Assembly: GCA_963576475.1 (NCBI GenBank)
Contig: OY754987.1
Span: forward strand, 11,132,256-11,196,255
DNA length: 64,000 nt
Reading direction: 5' to 3'
DNA from: Molanna angustata
Taxonomy: Eukaryota; Arthropoda; Insecta; Trichoptera; Molannidae
Shown here: positions 48,775-60,214 of the stretch, in pieces
Layout of the letters: every line of letters begins with the position of its first letter
Position numbering within the stretch: position 1 is the stretch's first letter
The notes under the pieces: model-generated
What the model saw: the letters and a program-made list of their open reading frames with translations, nothing else
The model's database searches: none
What the model was told of the DNA's origin: nothing
Position numbers and translations under genes: made by a program

Positions 48775-49400
48775 ATAGACGAAGAATTAGACAATTTACA
48801 AACAGTATAAAATAAGATTGTTCACAAATAAAAAATGTATGAATTTTATAGTATTTTTGTCATTGACATAAATTCAACTTGAAAACATTAATATTTTTAA
48901 ATGTATCTGATCCGAGGACAGACGGTTGAGCATCTCTATATGAGGAGATAAAGGAAGGTACATGTGAAATAATTTAGGTCATTAAAAGTTCATAACGATC
49001 GACACATTAATTAGTTCACGTACAAAATATTGCCTTGGATACAAGGAAACTTTTCTTTCTCTATGCTTTTATTATTATTCATCATTCTTTATATATGTTT
49101 GTCTTTGGCCATATTTTACCGCTTTGTCCCAACTTTTGCGATTATTTATGCTTCCGATATCGACATTAAATTCACTGTCACTTTTATTGCCTTCAGATAC
49201 ACACTTAATCGATACTTCATGTCTAATCTCGAACAATCATGCCGATCGTTTCAAAGTTGAAAAAAATACTTATTTAGTCAAAGTTCAAATAACGATTCTA
49301 TAAAACACGGGTGTTAAAAATTATCGACGAATCGATATTTTATGGCATTTGCTACTTGAGGATATTCAGAGCAGATATTAAAATCAATCATAATCAGGCC
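48775..49400. other. No recognised feature
   Basis: Unassigned. The hydrophobic frame at 49030-49260 has no family signature. Confidence 0.45.
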
Positions 49401-49450
49401 TTAAGGCCCCCATTCACGATCGTGCCATCCTTCCAAATGGCTTGCTATCA
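49401..49450. mobile_element. Single end of the TTAA-type TIR element
   Basis: TTAA, then GGCCCCCATTCACGATCGTG and CCATCCTTCCAAATGG, the same terminus as the right end of 32800-33339. The opposite end was not found. Confidence 0.65.
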
Positions 49451-49670
49451 GCGGCGACTCTACATGAAGTGCGTTGGATCAATTGCACTACCAATTTTTA
49501 AATGGTATATTCTAAAAATTCATATTAAAATATGTGTTTAATATATTATTACGCTTTAATTTATTACTGTTATTTTTCTAAACCAATTGATTATTATATA
49601 TACCCTCGCAATCGGCATCATATAATGAAATCTACCGCAATACAAATATTATCATTATGTAATGTATGGC

Positions 49671-49690
49671 GTGCGATATTAATATCGCAC
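49671..49690. repeat. Perfect 20 bp palindrome
   Basis: GTGCGATATTAATATCGCAC reads the same on both strands. Bases 49500-50087 are otherwise unassigned. Confidence 0.95.
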
Positions 49691-50237
49691 CAAAATTGAT
49701 TTCTTTTTAATACAGCGTATGTATGAAGAGAAAGAGATAGTCCCCTGGCAGATGAAATAGCGATACTTGTACTGAATTCATAAGGCAGACTCGTGCAGGC
49801 TCGTGCGCTGCACTGAGCTTATCATATCTTAGATGTACTTAGTATGTATACCTCTATCTCGCTCTCTAATTCATTAGCCAATCGTATTGAAAGAGATGAG
49901 TGCCACGTATACATGACATACAGCCGATTCCGCGCCTAAAATACGAGTGTCACATATTGATACACAACTTTAGACCTAATTACTTAGTATATAATATTAA
50001 TACTTGATTGAGACGAAAATTGTATGAATAATACTCCCATACATTTGTCTTCACGACATCTGTTGATAAATCAGTAAAACAATATTGTTAACCCTAGATT
50101 CATAAACTATATTTAGGGTTACATTGTTCATAAACATATGTCTCTCATAAACCTTACTTTTAAGGTCACCTAATTTATTATGAGAGATATTGAAATAAAA
50201 ACATTCAAGATTTATAAGAAAGAACTTTTATATAAAA

Positions 50238-50516
50238 TTAAAACATAAAAAACAATTTTAAAAAATATTCAGAGCATTCTAAGCACAAGCTGCCGCGATG
50301 TTCCATGCACATGTGACGTTTACAAGAGGTGCAGATAAATCTGGTCACACGCTTTTTTTTATAGCAGCATAAGTTGCATAGCTTCCTGGTTTGATTTTCA
50401 GGGTTGACTGGTACATCGGGCAAAATATCGCCTAAAATGGAATCGATGTTCCGTTTTAGGCATCGCCTCAAAGTTGGTATTTCCCGGCGACGCCGTAACC
50501 ATGTTTTATTTATCAA
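50238..50516 (-). pseudogene. piggyBac transposase C-terminal cysteine-rich domain
   Basis: This frame matches the cross-brace zinc-binding domain at the C-terminus of piggyBac transposases, which contacts the element ends. Ligands are spaced C-x2-C-x11-C-x2-C-x4-C-x2-H-x4-C-x2-C, a C5HC2 set, within RKLCNLCCYKKKRVTRFICT and SCKRHMCMEHRGSLCLEC. The preceding text, LRRCLKRNIDSILGDILPDV, is a plausible linker. The DDD catalytic core is missing, so it cannot transpose DNA by itself. The stop is at 50238, 146 bp from the element's left TIR, the usual position. A host RING-like protein is less likely because the piece lies between TTAA-bounded piggyBac ends. Confidence 0.8.
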
Positions 50517-50587
50517 AATTATAGTATATAATAGATAAGTATATAATAGATAGTAATATTTCCAAGTAATAATTACTTACATAGTAC

Positions 50588-50836
50588 TTATATAATATTG
50601 AATAAATGCATACTTTTGTTTTGAAAAATTTCTTCACGTTCGTTCGTTTTATAAGGCAAATAATGAAATCCTTTGCTTTTTAAATATGTTACATCAATCA
50701 TAAATATACGTATCTCATACACCTCGAGCCTAGTATTTCCACAACTATACAAGCACGAGCCAAGAATACTAGCAACAAACTGAGCTCTCATCGTTTTAGG
50801 AAGGTACTCAGAAGCACGTATTGCCATCTCTTTCAC
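50588..50836 (-). other. Unassigned frame in the piggyBac-like element
   Basis: The minus frame of 82 codons, MKEMAIRASEYLPKTMRAQF and YLKSKGFHYLPYKTNEREEI, lies where the 5' part of a transposase gene would start. It shows no piggyBac motif. A GTAAGT donor-like site follows at about 50582-50577, so a spliced link to the cysteine-rich frame is conceivable but unproven. Confidence 0.35.
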
Positions 50837-50905
50837 GCCGCGCGCTTTGAGGGTTTTATTACTTGGGGGTGTATGAGAGACGTATGTTTATGAATCTAGG
50901 GTTAA

Positions 50906-52230
50906 ATAACAATATCACTTATAAAAGAGAACGGCATTAATTGAAATGTGTACCTACATAATATATCCTTGTTTGAAATTGATTTTTACCAATCGTCAAT
51001 ATCGGGCGCGGTTTTTATTTTGAATTTAAAAAATGATATGAAAACAAATTTTATACTGTGACTTTAATACATTTGTTAAAAAATCCTATATTGTATTTAT
51101 GGTTTAAATACCTATTAATTTATTATTAATTCAGGAAAAAATTGCACTACCAAAAATGATCAAAAATACAATCGACCAGTCGCCACTGGACACAATATTA
51201 AATATGTAAGGATCTTACTAAGGTGAAACGAATATGTGGGAAACATTTTTAATAAATAATATTTTTTTATATAATTCTAAAAGGTATTCCTTTATACGAT
51301 GACAGGTTATCACTAGTTGTCTTTTCACAAGTGTCAAAAAGACACGACGATGTCGTTTGTCTGTCTGAAACTTCAACGGAATAATGTTAAAATTGAGATA
51401 CTTTATTAAGGGTGAGGGGTTGATGTTGTTATTTTTGAAGGTAAACACACAATGGATATAATAATCATATGGGGTTGACGTCAACCAAGGGACAGGTAAA
51501 ATGTAGTTACCTATTTTTAAATTTTATAAATATCCACCGATAAGCACAAGGTCGTATGGAATTAGTGCGGGTTTATAAAATTGATAGTGTATTTTTTGTT
51601 TAATCTATTTATCAATTTTACATAAAATAATACGAAAAATTTATACAATAACTGTATATTTTTTATTTAATACAAATTAACTACATATTTTAATACAAAA
51701 TATCATTATAATAATCAACATCTTAAAATCAAATCATAATACTAAAGACATAGAATTATAATGTACAGAAGCCGCGTGTAGTACAAATTTCAAATTCAAA
51801 TGTATGCCAAGTTTTTTTTACATGTGTGTGTGAGGCGGTAGATTGGTTGGTCTACGTATTTTGTAGGTGTGCGTATCGGTAGGTGTACGTATACTAGAAA
51901 TTCTTCTGTTTCCTCGTAGTTTTAGTTGGCATACATTCATTGCGCTGACTAGGTATCTGTATCATATGTAATCTAAGACTAAAGATTTATTCATCGGTTG
52001 AGATTGGATCTCGTGTTCCGGGGAGCGTATTCACTGTACTGCCTCGAATTAGGCACAAGTTTGTTGCGCTAATGCATTTAAAAACTCGTGTTGAATTCAA
52101 GGCAATTAATTATTGAATATGGAATATATATAGCCATGAAGATCGCACGCTATTTCATTTGTATTATGGTAGTAATCAATTTTAAATCAATTTTAAAATA
52201 TTCCATATATTTTTATGACTTTAAAATGTA
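50906..52230. other. No recognised feature
   Basis: Unassigned. The minus frame at 51218-51484 has no family signature. The 14-mer AATTGCACTACCAA at 51143 also occurs near 49480. Confidence 0.45.
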
Positions 52231-52761
52231 ATCGAATATTTTTATTATTGCATATGCACAAACATTGGATTTTTTTCCCCTGTCGGGAGTCAAAGGTATT
52301 TTTTAACAGATTTTTAATTATCTCAATAGAGACGAAGTTGGAAATTCAGGGGTGACTTCTATGCGAAAAATGCATCTGTCACCTCAGGTATAAGAATTGT
52401 TGCTCTCATTATTTACAAAAAAACAATTCTCTCAATAGATGGCGTTACAACAAAAAATAAATAAAAAATAATAAGAATGTTGTTCATAATTTCACACATA
52501 GATGGCTGTAGTAAAAATTGCTTATTTTCAAGCGAAAAGAATTTCAGTATTAAAATATATAGAACTTTCAAAATTGAATTGATAGGGATCTCATTAAAAA
52601 GGCATAATTGGTGAACGTTGCGCAAGCACATAAAGTGATCACGTAAACCAGCCGATGACAGGTCGTAAGCCCTGTAGGTGCCTTGATTTCCCGGTTCTCC
52701 TACAGTAAATATTCCAACTTCGTCTCTATTGAGATAATTAAAAATCTGTTAAAAAATACTC
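52231..52761. mobile_element. R-family element with perfect 48 bp inverted arms
   Basis: Starts ATCGAATATTTTTATTATTG; the arm at 52296-52343 (GTATTTTTTAACAG..GAAGTTGGAA) is the exact reverse complement of 52712-52759. The 9-mer TAAAATGTA flanks the element (52222-52230 and 52762-52770), a likely target duplication. The interior has a 60-70 codon minus frame shared with other R copies. Confidence 0.85.
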
Positions 52762-52982
52762 TAAAATGTATTTAATTTTTAAGTTTGTTGACGGACAATA
52801 CTCGGTGCAATTCGATTATGACATACTGATATAGTTCATTACAGGTACCTAAAAACCAGAACCAGTATGGTATGAATGAATGAATTGAACAAAAGGTATT
52901 ATCAGCCTTAGTGGCTCAGTTCGTTTATAATATTTTTTGTAAAAATAATATATTAAGTACGGTGTTGTTATAAGAATATATG

Positions 52983-53200
52983 TCGGCCTTCGTGGCTCAG
53001 TTGGTTGGTTATCTGACTGCTGATCCAAAGGTCCCGGGTTCGATTCTCTGTGGAGAAACAGTTTTTAATTGTGTTTTCAGTCTGGATCTGTGAGACGATT
53101 AATATCGTAAGTCTCCAGAACGCGGCAACTTGTTATTGGGAGCGTGTTAAATTAATATTTGACATAGCACCTGTTAATTGCCCAAGAAGTAATATAAAAT
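52983..53200 (+). mobile_element. tRNA-derived SINE (type 1)
   Basis: Full head and body: GGCCTTCGTGGCTCAGTTGG, the B box GGGTTCGATTC, TTTTCAGTCTGGATCTGTGA and GGCAACTTGTTATTGGGAG. A degenerate partial head (TTAGTGGCTCAGTTCG) lies just upstream at 52909. Confidence 0.92.
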
Positions 53201-53449
53201 AAAATTATATTTGCCTTAAGACCCTTGTTAACGTCTTTGACTTTAGGCATACGGGATGTACACAAATATGCACACTTGTAACCTCATAATATGAAACACG
53301 AACAAAAATATTGTATATCAAAAATCTGCGAAATGCTATATTTTTTTGTGAAAATATAGTATATTTTTTTATAGGAAGAAAGGTAATGAAAAATTAAAAA
53401 ACTTACGCAAGAATTTTTCATATTCTCTTATGTTTAAAATAAAAATCTT

Positions 53450-53875
53450 ATTTTATTTTATTTATTTATTTATTTGTTTATTTATTTATAAATTTGTTTG
53501 TTTATTTATTTATCAATTTATTTATTTATTCATTTATTCATTCATTCATTCATTCATTCATTTATTTATTTATTTATTAATTTCTTTTATTTATTTATTA
53601 ATTTATTTATTTATTCATTAATTCATTCACTCATTCATTCATTCATTTATTCATTTATTAATTTATTAATTAATTTATTTATTTAATTATTTATTTATTT
53701 ATTTATTTATTATTTAATTAATTAATTTATTTATTAATTATTTTATTAATTAATTTATTTATTTATTAATTAATTTATTTATTTATTGATTAATTAATTA
53801 ATTAATTAATTAATTAATTAATTAATTAATTAATTTACTTATTTATTTATTTATATTATTTTTTTTTATTTATTT
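53450..53875. repeat. Tetranucleotide low-complexity block
   Basis: TTTA, TTCA and TTAA units in blocks over about 425 bp. Bases 53881-54317 hold only unassigned AT-rich sequence. Confidence 0.95.
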
Positions 53876-54317
53876 ATTATTTCTTCTTTATTTATTAGAT
53901 AAAGAAAAAATATGATACATAATGCAATAGATAGATACCATATATATATAACACAGTTACTTAATATTTATTAACATTTCCCCCCAATAAGAGTTCACAC
54001 TCAAGTTTTAGAGGGGATTCTATATATCAAGTACATACCTACCATATCATCACATAAAAATCCAAATCTATAAATATTTATAAATAACTTATAACATAGG
54101 AAAAGTACTCAAACCATAAGAAATCATTTATTTTATTTATTTTTTAAGAGAAAAACAATTGCACATCACACATACACATTTTTGTTTTATAAATAATAAA
54201 GGTAAAAATCTATTATTCAACTTATTTTTTAAAGTATCAATATTTACTTGAAAGAAGTTCATGTACATCCTCATACGTTCCCTAAATAAGCATAAATGCT
54301 TGTGTAATAATATATGA

Positions 54318-54390
54318 ATGAAGTCGGTCGTAGCAGGATTCGAACTCGCGATCACTGGATTACTAATTCAGCGCGCTATTTGTAGGCCTT
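54318..54390 (-). mobile_element. tRNA-like SINE head (type 2)
   Basis: The minus strand reads GCGCGCTGAATTAGTAATCC and GCGAGTTCGAATCCTGCTAC, with a clear B box. Related to the SINE at 9068. Confidence 0.7.
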
Positions 54391-54436
54391 GTGTATAGTT
54401 ATTTACAGTTACAATAAACAATTGAAAAAATGATAT

Positions 54437-54740
54437 TCCTGTCGATTTGTTCAAGAGAACATTTTTCTCTTAACATATCGACTAAGTATCAACCCAAGAT
54501 ACGCGAGATTGTATGCACGGTCTATATTTTTACGGTTTTTCCAACTTTGTAGTCAAAAAACACCAACTTAGAGGCTTCAAAGCATATACCTATGTTCTTT
54601 ATATATGGATTTACTCAGAATTCAAAGTAGAACATTTGGTGTGTGTATGTGTTCGTCCCCCCTTATAACTTTTGATCCGCTCAATTTACAGAGCCCAAAA
54701 TTTCAGAATATATAAATAGTTATAAGCCTAAAAAACTTTA
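54437..54740 (+). mobile_element. Helitron fragment (5' part)
   Basis: Begins TCCTGTCGATTTGTTCAAGA with the subterminal hairpin, and continues to TTGATCCGCTCAATTTACAG and AAGCCTAAAAAACTT, where it is truncated. No CTAG end. Confidence 0.8.
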
Positions 54741-54944
54741 TGAAAATGTTATTTATTTTGACAGACGTACCTTTAGAGGGTACTGGGGAGAGTTTTCAAA
54801 ATTTATTATTATGCCTACTATAAAGTCTTAAATTTAAGGAACATAAATAAAGAAATATTTAATTGTAGTAAGTGGATATTAAAATCCAGCTATTTGTTCT
54901 TACATTTTGTTATACGAGTTTTTATCTATAATCTTAAGAGAGGA

Positions 54945-55221
54945 GAGTTTTGATGGCAATCAGATTTGAGACAGAAACTGGGAAACTTCAACTGGTGGAT
55001 ATAACTGAGGGTTTCTTTAAATTAGGACAGCAATTTAGAGTTGGTAGGTAGGGTCGTGTTACAGAATCGGCTGGAAGTACAATGGTGGATGTAAGATGAG
55101 CAGGTAGATTTGTAGGTGGGGAGTCTATGAATAATGAAACGAGAGGGATTTGCTGAATAACGTTGTTACCTTCTATTAGAGCCCCGAATGCGAAGAATTT
55201 GTTTTCGGTAGAAACGCGTGT
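54945..55221 (-). other. Unassigned open stretch
   Basis: The minus frame is open for 77 codons from 55221 to a TGA at 54988-54990, with no ATG, reading FFAFGALIEGNNVIQQIPLV and STIVLPADSVTRPYLPTLNC; similar-quality text continues for about 15 codons after the stop. Composition is less AT-biased than chance frames here, so it may be an old coding remnant, possibly of a mobile element. No family was recognised. The surrounding 54745-56339 is otherwise unassigned. Confidence 0.3.
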
Positions 55222-56339
55222 TTAATTCTCACTAACAGCTGTAACAATAATGAGGTTCGTATGTTAAATACAACAAAAAAATTGTACATAGACATTTTAC
55301 ACTTTAATCACAGGTTTAGTTATTTAACTAACCAGATATTAATAACAAAGTGTAAGCAAGTATAATAAATAACATGAAACCATGAATTATATCATGTATA
55401 AATTATTAATAATTAGTAACAAAAAAATTAAAAGTAAATATTTTTGTATTCTTTATTGTGTAAAATATCATTTTTTAAATGTAGAATGTATTTTTTATAT
55501 TTTAAATCATTATTGTGACAGTAATATAATTCCACAGCAAAAAATAGGACACACAAGTAGTACCTACTAATAATGCAAGGTACATGGATATAAATGCCAG
55601 GGTGACCACACAGTCTAAATATTTTTAAAGTATTAATATTAAAGAAAAAAAAATAAAACAAATGAATGTATGTATTGAATGTAACTCATATATTTATATA
55701 AATAAAAAAAAAACATATTGTTTGTCGGAATATTATACAAAATAACTATATCGATTAAAATTTTCAAAGAGCAACTGCACGAGAACTATTTTTACTGCGG
55801 GAGCCTCCGATGAATAAGTTTTAAGACGACTGTGTTTAGGTAAAAATGTTACGTTTTACCCTGAAGAAATTTCCGCAGATAAAATCGGTAAGATATTTCA
55901 GTTCAAAAACTTCCTAAAAAATAAATGAATAAGTCTCGACATCCTGCTTCTATAGCCTTTGCTTTGGTAGGAATATTTTTTAATGAAAAATTCACGTTTC
56001 AAATAAATCTATAAGTCTTTGTTATCCTTTCCGAGGATCGATTTTTGAATTTTAAAGATGTTTTTTTTTAATATTGATATGAGAGTCCTATCCCAAAGAC
56101 CACCATTCCTTGTCCTATATGAATAACCAGAGGGAAAAAATGATACCTGGAAGATCCCTCAAAAGGTGGATAGACACTGGGAGTCTTCATCACAAGACGC
56201 AGCAAACTCTTCACAAACAGACCCTAGTGGCCTCCTTTAACCAGTTTAATAATAAGAAGAATATTTTATTAATAATTATATTAAAAAAAGATTTTTGACT
56301 ATGTATCCATCGATTAATGTTTTTTAAGAATTTATGGTT

Positions 56340-56645
56340 TCAACTATGGAAAATATTTATAAAAAACTCACCATCATCATTGGCGCTACAGCCCTGTGTG
56401 GGACCTGGCTTCCTCCAGAATCCTTCTCCAACCGTCCCTGTCCTCCACCTGTGCCATCCATCTGTGCCATCCAGCTGTCTTAGCTTCGGCCTGCCTCTAC
56501 TTCTTCTGCCGTGTGGATTGTAATTAAGAACCTTTATGGGGATACGATCATCATTCATCCGGCTGACATGTCCCAACCACTGCAGTCTACGTAATTTTAT
56601 GACTTGTACAATGTTGGGTTCGTCATATTATAATACCTGTAGTTC
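56340..56645 (-). pseudogene. LINE RT C-terminus (same family as LINE B)
   Basis: The minus strand reads YDEPNIVQVIKLRRLQWLGH, VSRMNDDRIPIKVLNYNPHG, RRSRGRPKLRQLDG and, after a frameshift, text like GEGFWRKPGPTQGC, ending in the ATGATGATGG tail at 56371. Aligns with 16753-17110. Confidence 0.88.
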
Positions 56646-56816
56646 GTTATTATTTCCATTATTCATTACTAAATTAACCTCACAGTATCAAATTCAAAGA
56701 GATATTCTAATTGATTCCAACCAATTGTCATTTTCTATAAGCAGCAGAATAAATACACAAGGATGTATTACCATTCCTCTTTTACGCACAACTGACTCTC
56801 AGCATTTTTATGAGTA

Positions 56817-57766
56817 CTAGTTGCATGTTACACATGAGATCCAACTGTCGATAGCGATAGTATGTATACTGAAGAATAAGAATCAATCTATAAACCGATA
56901 AATCCAAATTATTGAAAATTTTAACACATGTAGGTATGTACATATGTCAAGATAGGACAGTATGGAGGTCAGTCCCATTTTTCTACCCGGAATATGAAAA
57001 CAGCATGATGGTTCTGTATGCATGTTTGGATATTAAGTACCTATCAAACTATTTAGTCTTCTTACATATTGTGTATAAGCGACTGCCATACAAATTGTAT
57101 GAAGCAATGTCGTCACTAAATTAAATTTTTATAAAAATTGTTAAAAAAAAATTGTGATGTGCTAATACAATGTTAATATTTTTTATAGAAATTTAAATTA
57201 TCTAGTAGAGGTGTTTTGGCTTTTTTCGATATTTATTAAAAAAATGGAAATATAGGCAGCTAAACTCATAAATTTATCATAAAAAAAAAAAAAAATAATA
57301 ATAATACATTTATTGAGCAGAAGAAGTTACATACAAATACAAGATATAAACAATAAAATAAAAATAAATGAAAACAACCTCTCCAACTCAATAGGACCAT
57401 GCTCAGCTATGTTGCAGGAGGACAAGCCCCCTGCAGCTGATTTTCAGTATTAAATATTAAATATTATTCTTAATTAAAAACGTTTGAGAAACCCTGGAAT
57501 TTTTTTAATAAACCAATTTGATATTTTGTATTTGTCTATGTTTATACCAAATTTCAGCGTTCTAGCTTTTATGGTTTCTGAGATACATGGAAAAATAAAA
57601 CAAAATTTCAAAAGTTGATAACCCCTGACTGAAACAAAAATTCACAATTCTGAGTATAAAAGTTTTGTAAGCCTATTACTGTTATTTATATTCTGAAAAT
57701 TTGGGCTCTGTAAATTGAGCGGATCAAAAGTTATAAGTGGGACGGACATACAGACACACACACACA

Positions 57767-57805
<39 letters not shown>

Positions 57806-58009
57806 ACGAAATGTTCTACTCCGAATTCTGAGTAAATCCATGTATGGAACATATATGCTGCGAAGCCTCTTAGTTGGTGTTTTTTGACTTCAAAGTTGGA
57901 AAAGCCGTGAAAAAAGTAGACCTCTGCATACAATTCTCGCGTATCCTGGCTTGAAACATTGTCGATATGTTAAGAGAACAAAGTTCTCCTGAACAAATCG
58001 ACAGTTGGA
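56817..58009 (-). mobile_element. Non-autonomous Helitron, complete, in a LINE
   Basis: On the minus strand the 5' end is TCCAACTGTCGATTTGTTCA preceded by A, and the 3' end is CATGTGTAACATGCAACTAG followed by T. Removing it joins ATGAGTA to TAAAGG, exactly as in the uninterrupted LINE copy (ATAAGTATAAAGG, about 7407-7419). A (CA)n tract is at 57752-57806. Length 1193 bp includes a later insertion at about 57283-57455. Confidence 0.95.
57283..57455 (-). mobile_element. Retroposon tail inserted in Helitron
   Basis: About 170 bp absent from the other Helitron copies. Read on the minus strand it contains GCAGGGGGCTTGTCCTCCTG and ends CAATAAATGTATTATTATTA then A/T runs, like a LINE 3' end. Confidence 0.6.
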
Positions 58010-58530
58010 TAAAGGCGCTAAATGGTTGAATGAACTCCCGTTAAGTCTTACACATAAAAAAAAATATAAATTATCTTTAAGAATAAAATCAAATAATTTT
58101 GTTATTAATTTCTTATTTGAAATATGGAAAAAAAAATTTTTTGATAACAGGCTTTTTTATGGATGAACATAGAACAATAAATATATTGACATGTAACTTT
58201 TTTTGATTTACATTCTTTATTTTTATATAACCTTTCATTTTATTTAAAAATCTTGTTTAACCATTCTCATAATCCTAATGTTTATTATTAATGTGCTTTA
58301 ATACAAATTTCATAACCTTTGTATATCAATATTATATGAATTATTTCGTAAATATACACTTTTTAGTAAATATAACAATATTATACAGATACTCCTCCTT
58401 TTTAACACAAGATTTTGTCTTAAGCAAAAAGGGCTATTATGAAATGTATATTACGGAACTTTTACACCTGATAAATTGTAACATGTATGTGAATCGTGAT
58501 ATATTCGTTTAATAAATAAAAAAAATATCC

Positions 58531-59079
58531 ACACAGTAATTAGTTAGCATTTAGATTAGGCGTGCTTGAGATAAAATGGGCCGACCTGAAAGTTTCATTT
58601 AACATAAATATAAGATTGCTCCGTGTAAAGATTGATCCAATATATTTGTAGAATAGTCACACGTACGAAAACAGTCGTTCGGTACCTAAACGTCGCAAAA
58701 AGTTTATCAAAGTGATAGGAGAAATAATATGATTTTATCGAGCATAAGTAAAGGCGAGGCAACTAGTTGCCACGTAAACGAATTCATATTAATAAATTTT
58801 TTTTCGGTCATTAGGTATAAATGCTTGGAAATTGTGACGTTTTGCGTGTAGTTAACCTTAGGATTGACACGACATATTCCGAAGACGAACGAATGTCGAA
58901 GGACTTCGTTCCACACGATAATGTTCTACTCTTCACTCTTATGTGAATGTGTGCGAGTGAGATGAAAGAATACGCGGCAAGTTCAAATTCATATTTATTT
59001 GGTTTTGCAAAATACATTTTTTATGTGTGTACTAATGTGAAATTATCTGTGTATTGTTCACAACACAAATTATATTATT
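58531..59079. other. No recognised feature
   Basis: Unassigned. The frames here show no family signature. Confidence 0.5.
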
Positions 59080-59340
59080 TATTTATTTATCGTTTTGTAC
59101 ATGATATAAATAAATATATTCACACTGGCGGGTTTATTGCTATTAGGCATTTCCTTCCAACCAATCACATCACAAAGTGTCACAAAATAGTGTATGTACT
59201 TCAACAAAATAATCAAAGCAAAAAATCAAGGATAGCATATATTACACTAAGATAACAATTAAAACAAAAAAATGAAAATACTTCAATACAAAAAAAAAAT
59301 GATAGGGAAAGGTGTTTAAAGGTCATCAGGTGTTTAGTGA
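59080..59340 (-). mobile_element. LINE T-family 3' untranslated region
   Basis: TTTATTTATCG, then GGTTTATTGCTATTAGGCAT and TTCCTTCCAACCAA match 38110-38170 and 63510-63600. No coding part remains. Confidence 0.65.
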
Positions 59341-59354
59341 TAAATATTCCTTCT

Positions 59355-59485
59355 TGTAAGAGAACGATGTATGACAGAGTTCGAAATGAAGATACAAGGA
59401 AAGAATGTAAGATGAAGAAAGATGTAATTAACAGAATGAAAGCTATCATATTGAGATGTTTTGGCCACTTTGGGAAGAATTATAG
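59355..59485 (+). pseudogene. CATA-tailed LINE fragment
   Basis: Reads RTMYDRVRNEDTRKECKMKK and DVINRMKAIILRCFGHFG, matching 28767-29145 and 34664-35015, then breaks off. Confidence 0.8.
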
Positions 59486-59649
59486 TATTTATTTTATTTA
59501 CCTATTTGTATCCACGTCCAGAAGCATTTTACAATTACACACAAAAAATAAAGCAGTTAAAAACAATAATTGTAAGCAAAACAAAAAACATAAAAGTTGA
59601 CAACAAAAAGGCGATAAAAAGAAATAGAAAAATATCGAAAATATATAGT

Positions 59650-60025
59650 TAATTAAAAAAATGACGTATAGCTCCCGATTGCAAATGTATGGCTAAATCC
59701 AATTTAAAAAATGACCACTTATACCTAATTTGTTAAGTTTGTGTAGCAGTAAGTTATGATCAACTTTGTCGAATGCCTTTTTGTGTGTATTGAATTAACT
59801 TGTTGTTTATCAGCCAAAGCATTCACAATATAATTTTGATACACCACAAGGTTCGTCAAAGTTGGTCTGCCAGACATAAAACCATGTTGGTTAGGCACAA
59901 TAATCTTATTTATTTCATACGAAATATTATCTAAACCAACATTTTCAAATAATTTAGGTAAAGTAGATAATATACAAACCGGTCTATAATTGGAAACATC
60001 TCTCTTATCTCCTTTATTTGAAAGC
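59650..60025 (-). pseudogene. LINE reverse transcriptase, motifs 2 to A
   Basis: The minus strand reads KRDVSNYRPVCILSTLPKLF, ENVGLDNISYEINKIIVPNQ, HGFMSGRPTLTNLVVYQNYI, VNALADKQQV; after a frameshift KKAFDKVDHNLLLHKLNKLG, ISGHFLNWI and a stop. This covers the fingers and first catalytic aspartate of a Jockey/CR1-like RT. Motifs B and C are missing. It is the complement of the C-terminal pieces elsewhere in the window, so it comes from an internal break, not simple 5' truncation. Confidence 0.87.
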
Positions 60026-60065
60026 TATTTCATAAAAATATATTTAGTCTTGTAATCCTAGCTTT

Positions 60066-60112
60066 TTTTCGATCGACGTAGGATTCGAACCCTAACCGCT
60101 CTACCAGACCCA
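60066..60112 (-). mobile_element. tRNA-like fragment
   Basis: The minus strand reads TCTGGTAGAGCGGTTAGGGT and TCGAATCCTACG, an A-box-like and B-box-like pair with a short spacer. Confidence 0.5.
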
Positions 60113-60214
60113 TCAGCAATTTCTATTATCATTGTCATTTATTTCGTAGAACTCCATTGAAGGATTTCATAACAAAATGAAGAACAACCATTTCAAAGTG
60201 TTCTTCACATGATA

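Larger units (their letters stand above)
50092..50901 (-). mobile_element. piggyBac-like element, internally deleted (810 bp)
   Basis: Both ends begin CCCTAGATTCATAAAC (16 bp perfect inverted repeat) and are bordered by TTAA (50088-50091 and 50902-50905), the defining piggyBac target and duplication. CATAAACATA.GTCTCTCATA is a further subterminal inverted block; the left end has a 28 bp extra piece before it. An autonomous element would be 2-3 kb, so most of the transposase has been deleted, leaving its C-terminus (50238-50516). Confidence 0.93.
56690..58527 (+). mobile_element. LINE 3' end interrupted by a Helitron
   Basis: The left part encodes QRDILIDSNQLSFSISSRIN and QGCITIPLLRTTDSQHFYEY; after the Helitron the text continues KGAKWLNELPLSLTHKKKYK. 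The 3' region and AATAAATAAAAAAA tail at 58508-58527 match the copy at 7271-7738. Confidence 0.88.

Noticed and set aside
48609..48794. Hexapeptide-repeat minus frame
   Set aside because: Product of the 18 bp minisatellite, since 18 is a multiple of three.
49030..49260. Hydrophobic 76-codon frame as a small membrane protein
   Set aside because: No signal of selection, promoter or splicing, and hydrophobic residues are favoured by T-rich codons.
53430..53686. Isoleucine/tyrosine/phenylalanine-rich frames
   Set aside because: Translations of TTTA and TTCA low-complexity sequence.
57724..57933. Cysteine/valine repeat frame on the minus strand
   Set aside because: Produced by the (CA)n tract of the Helitron.
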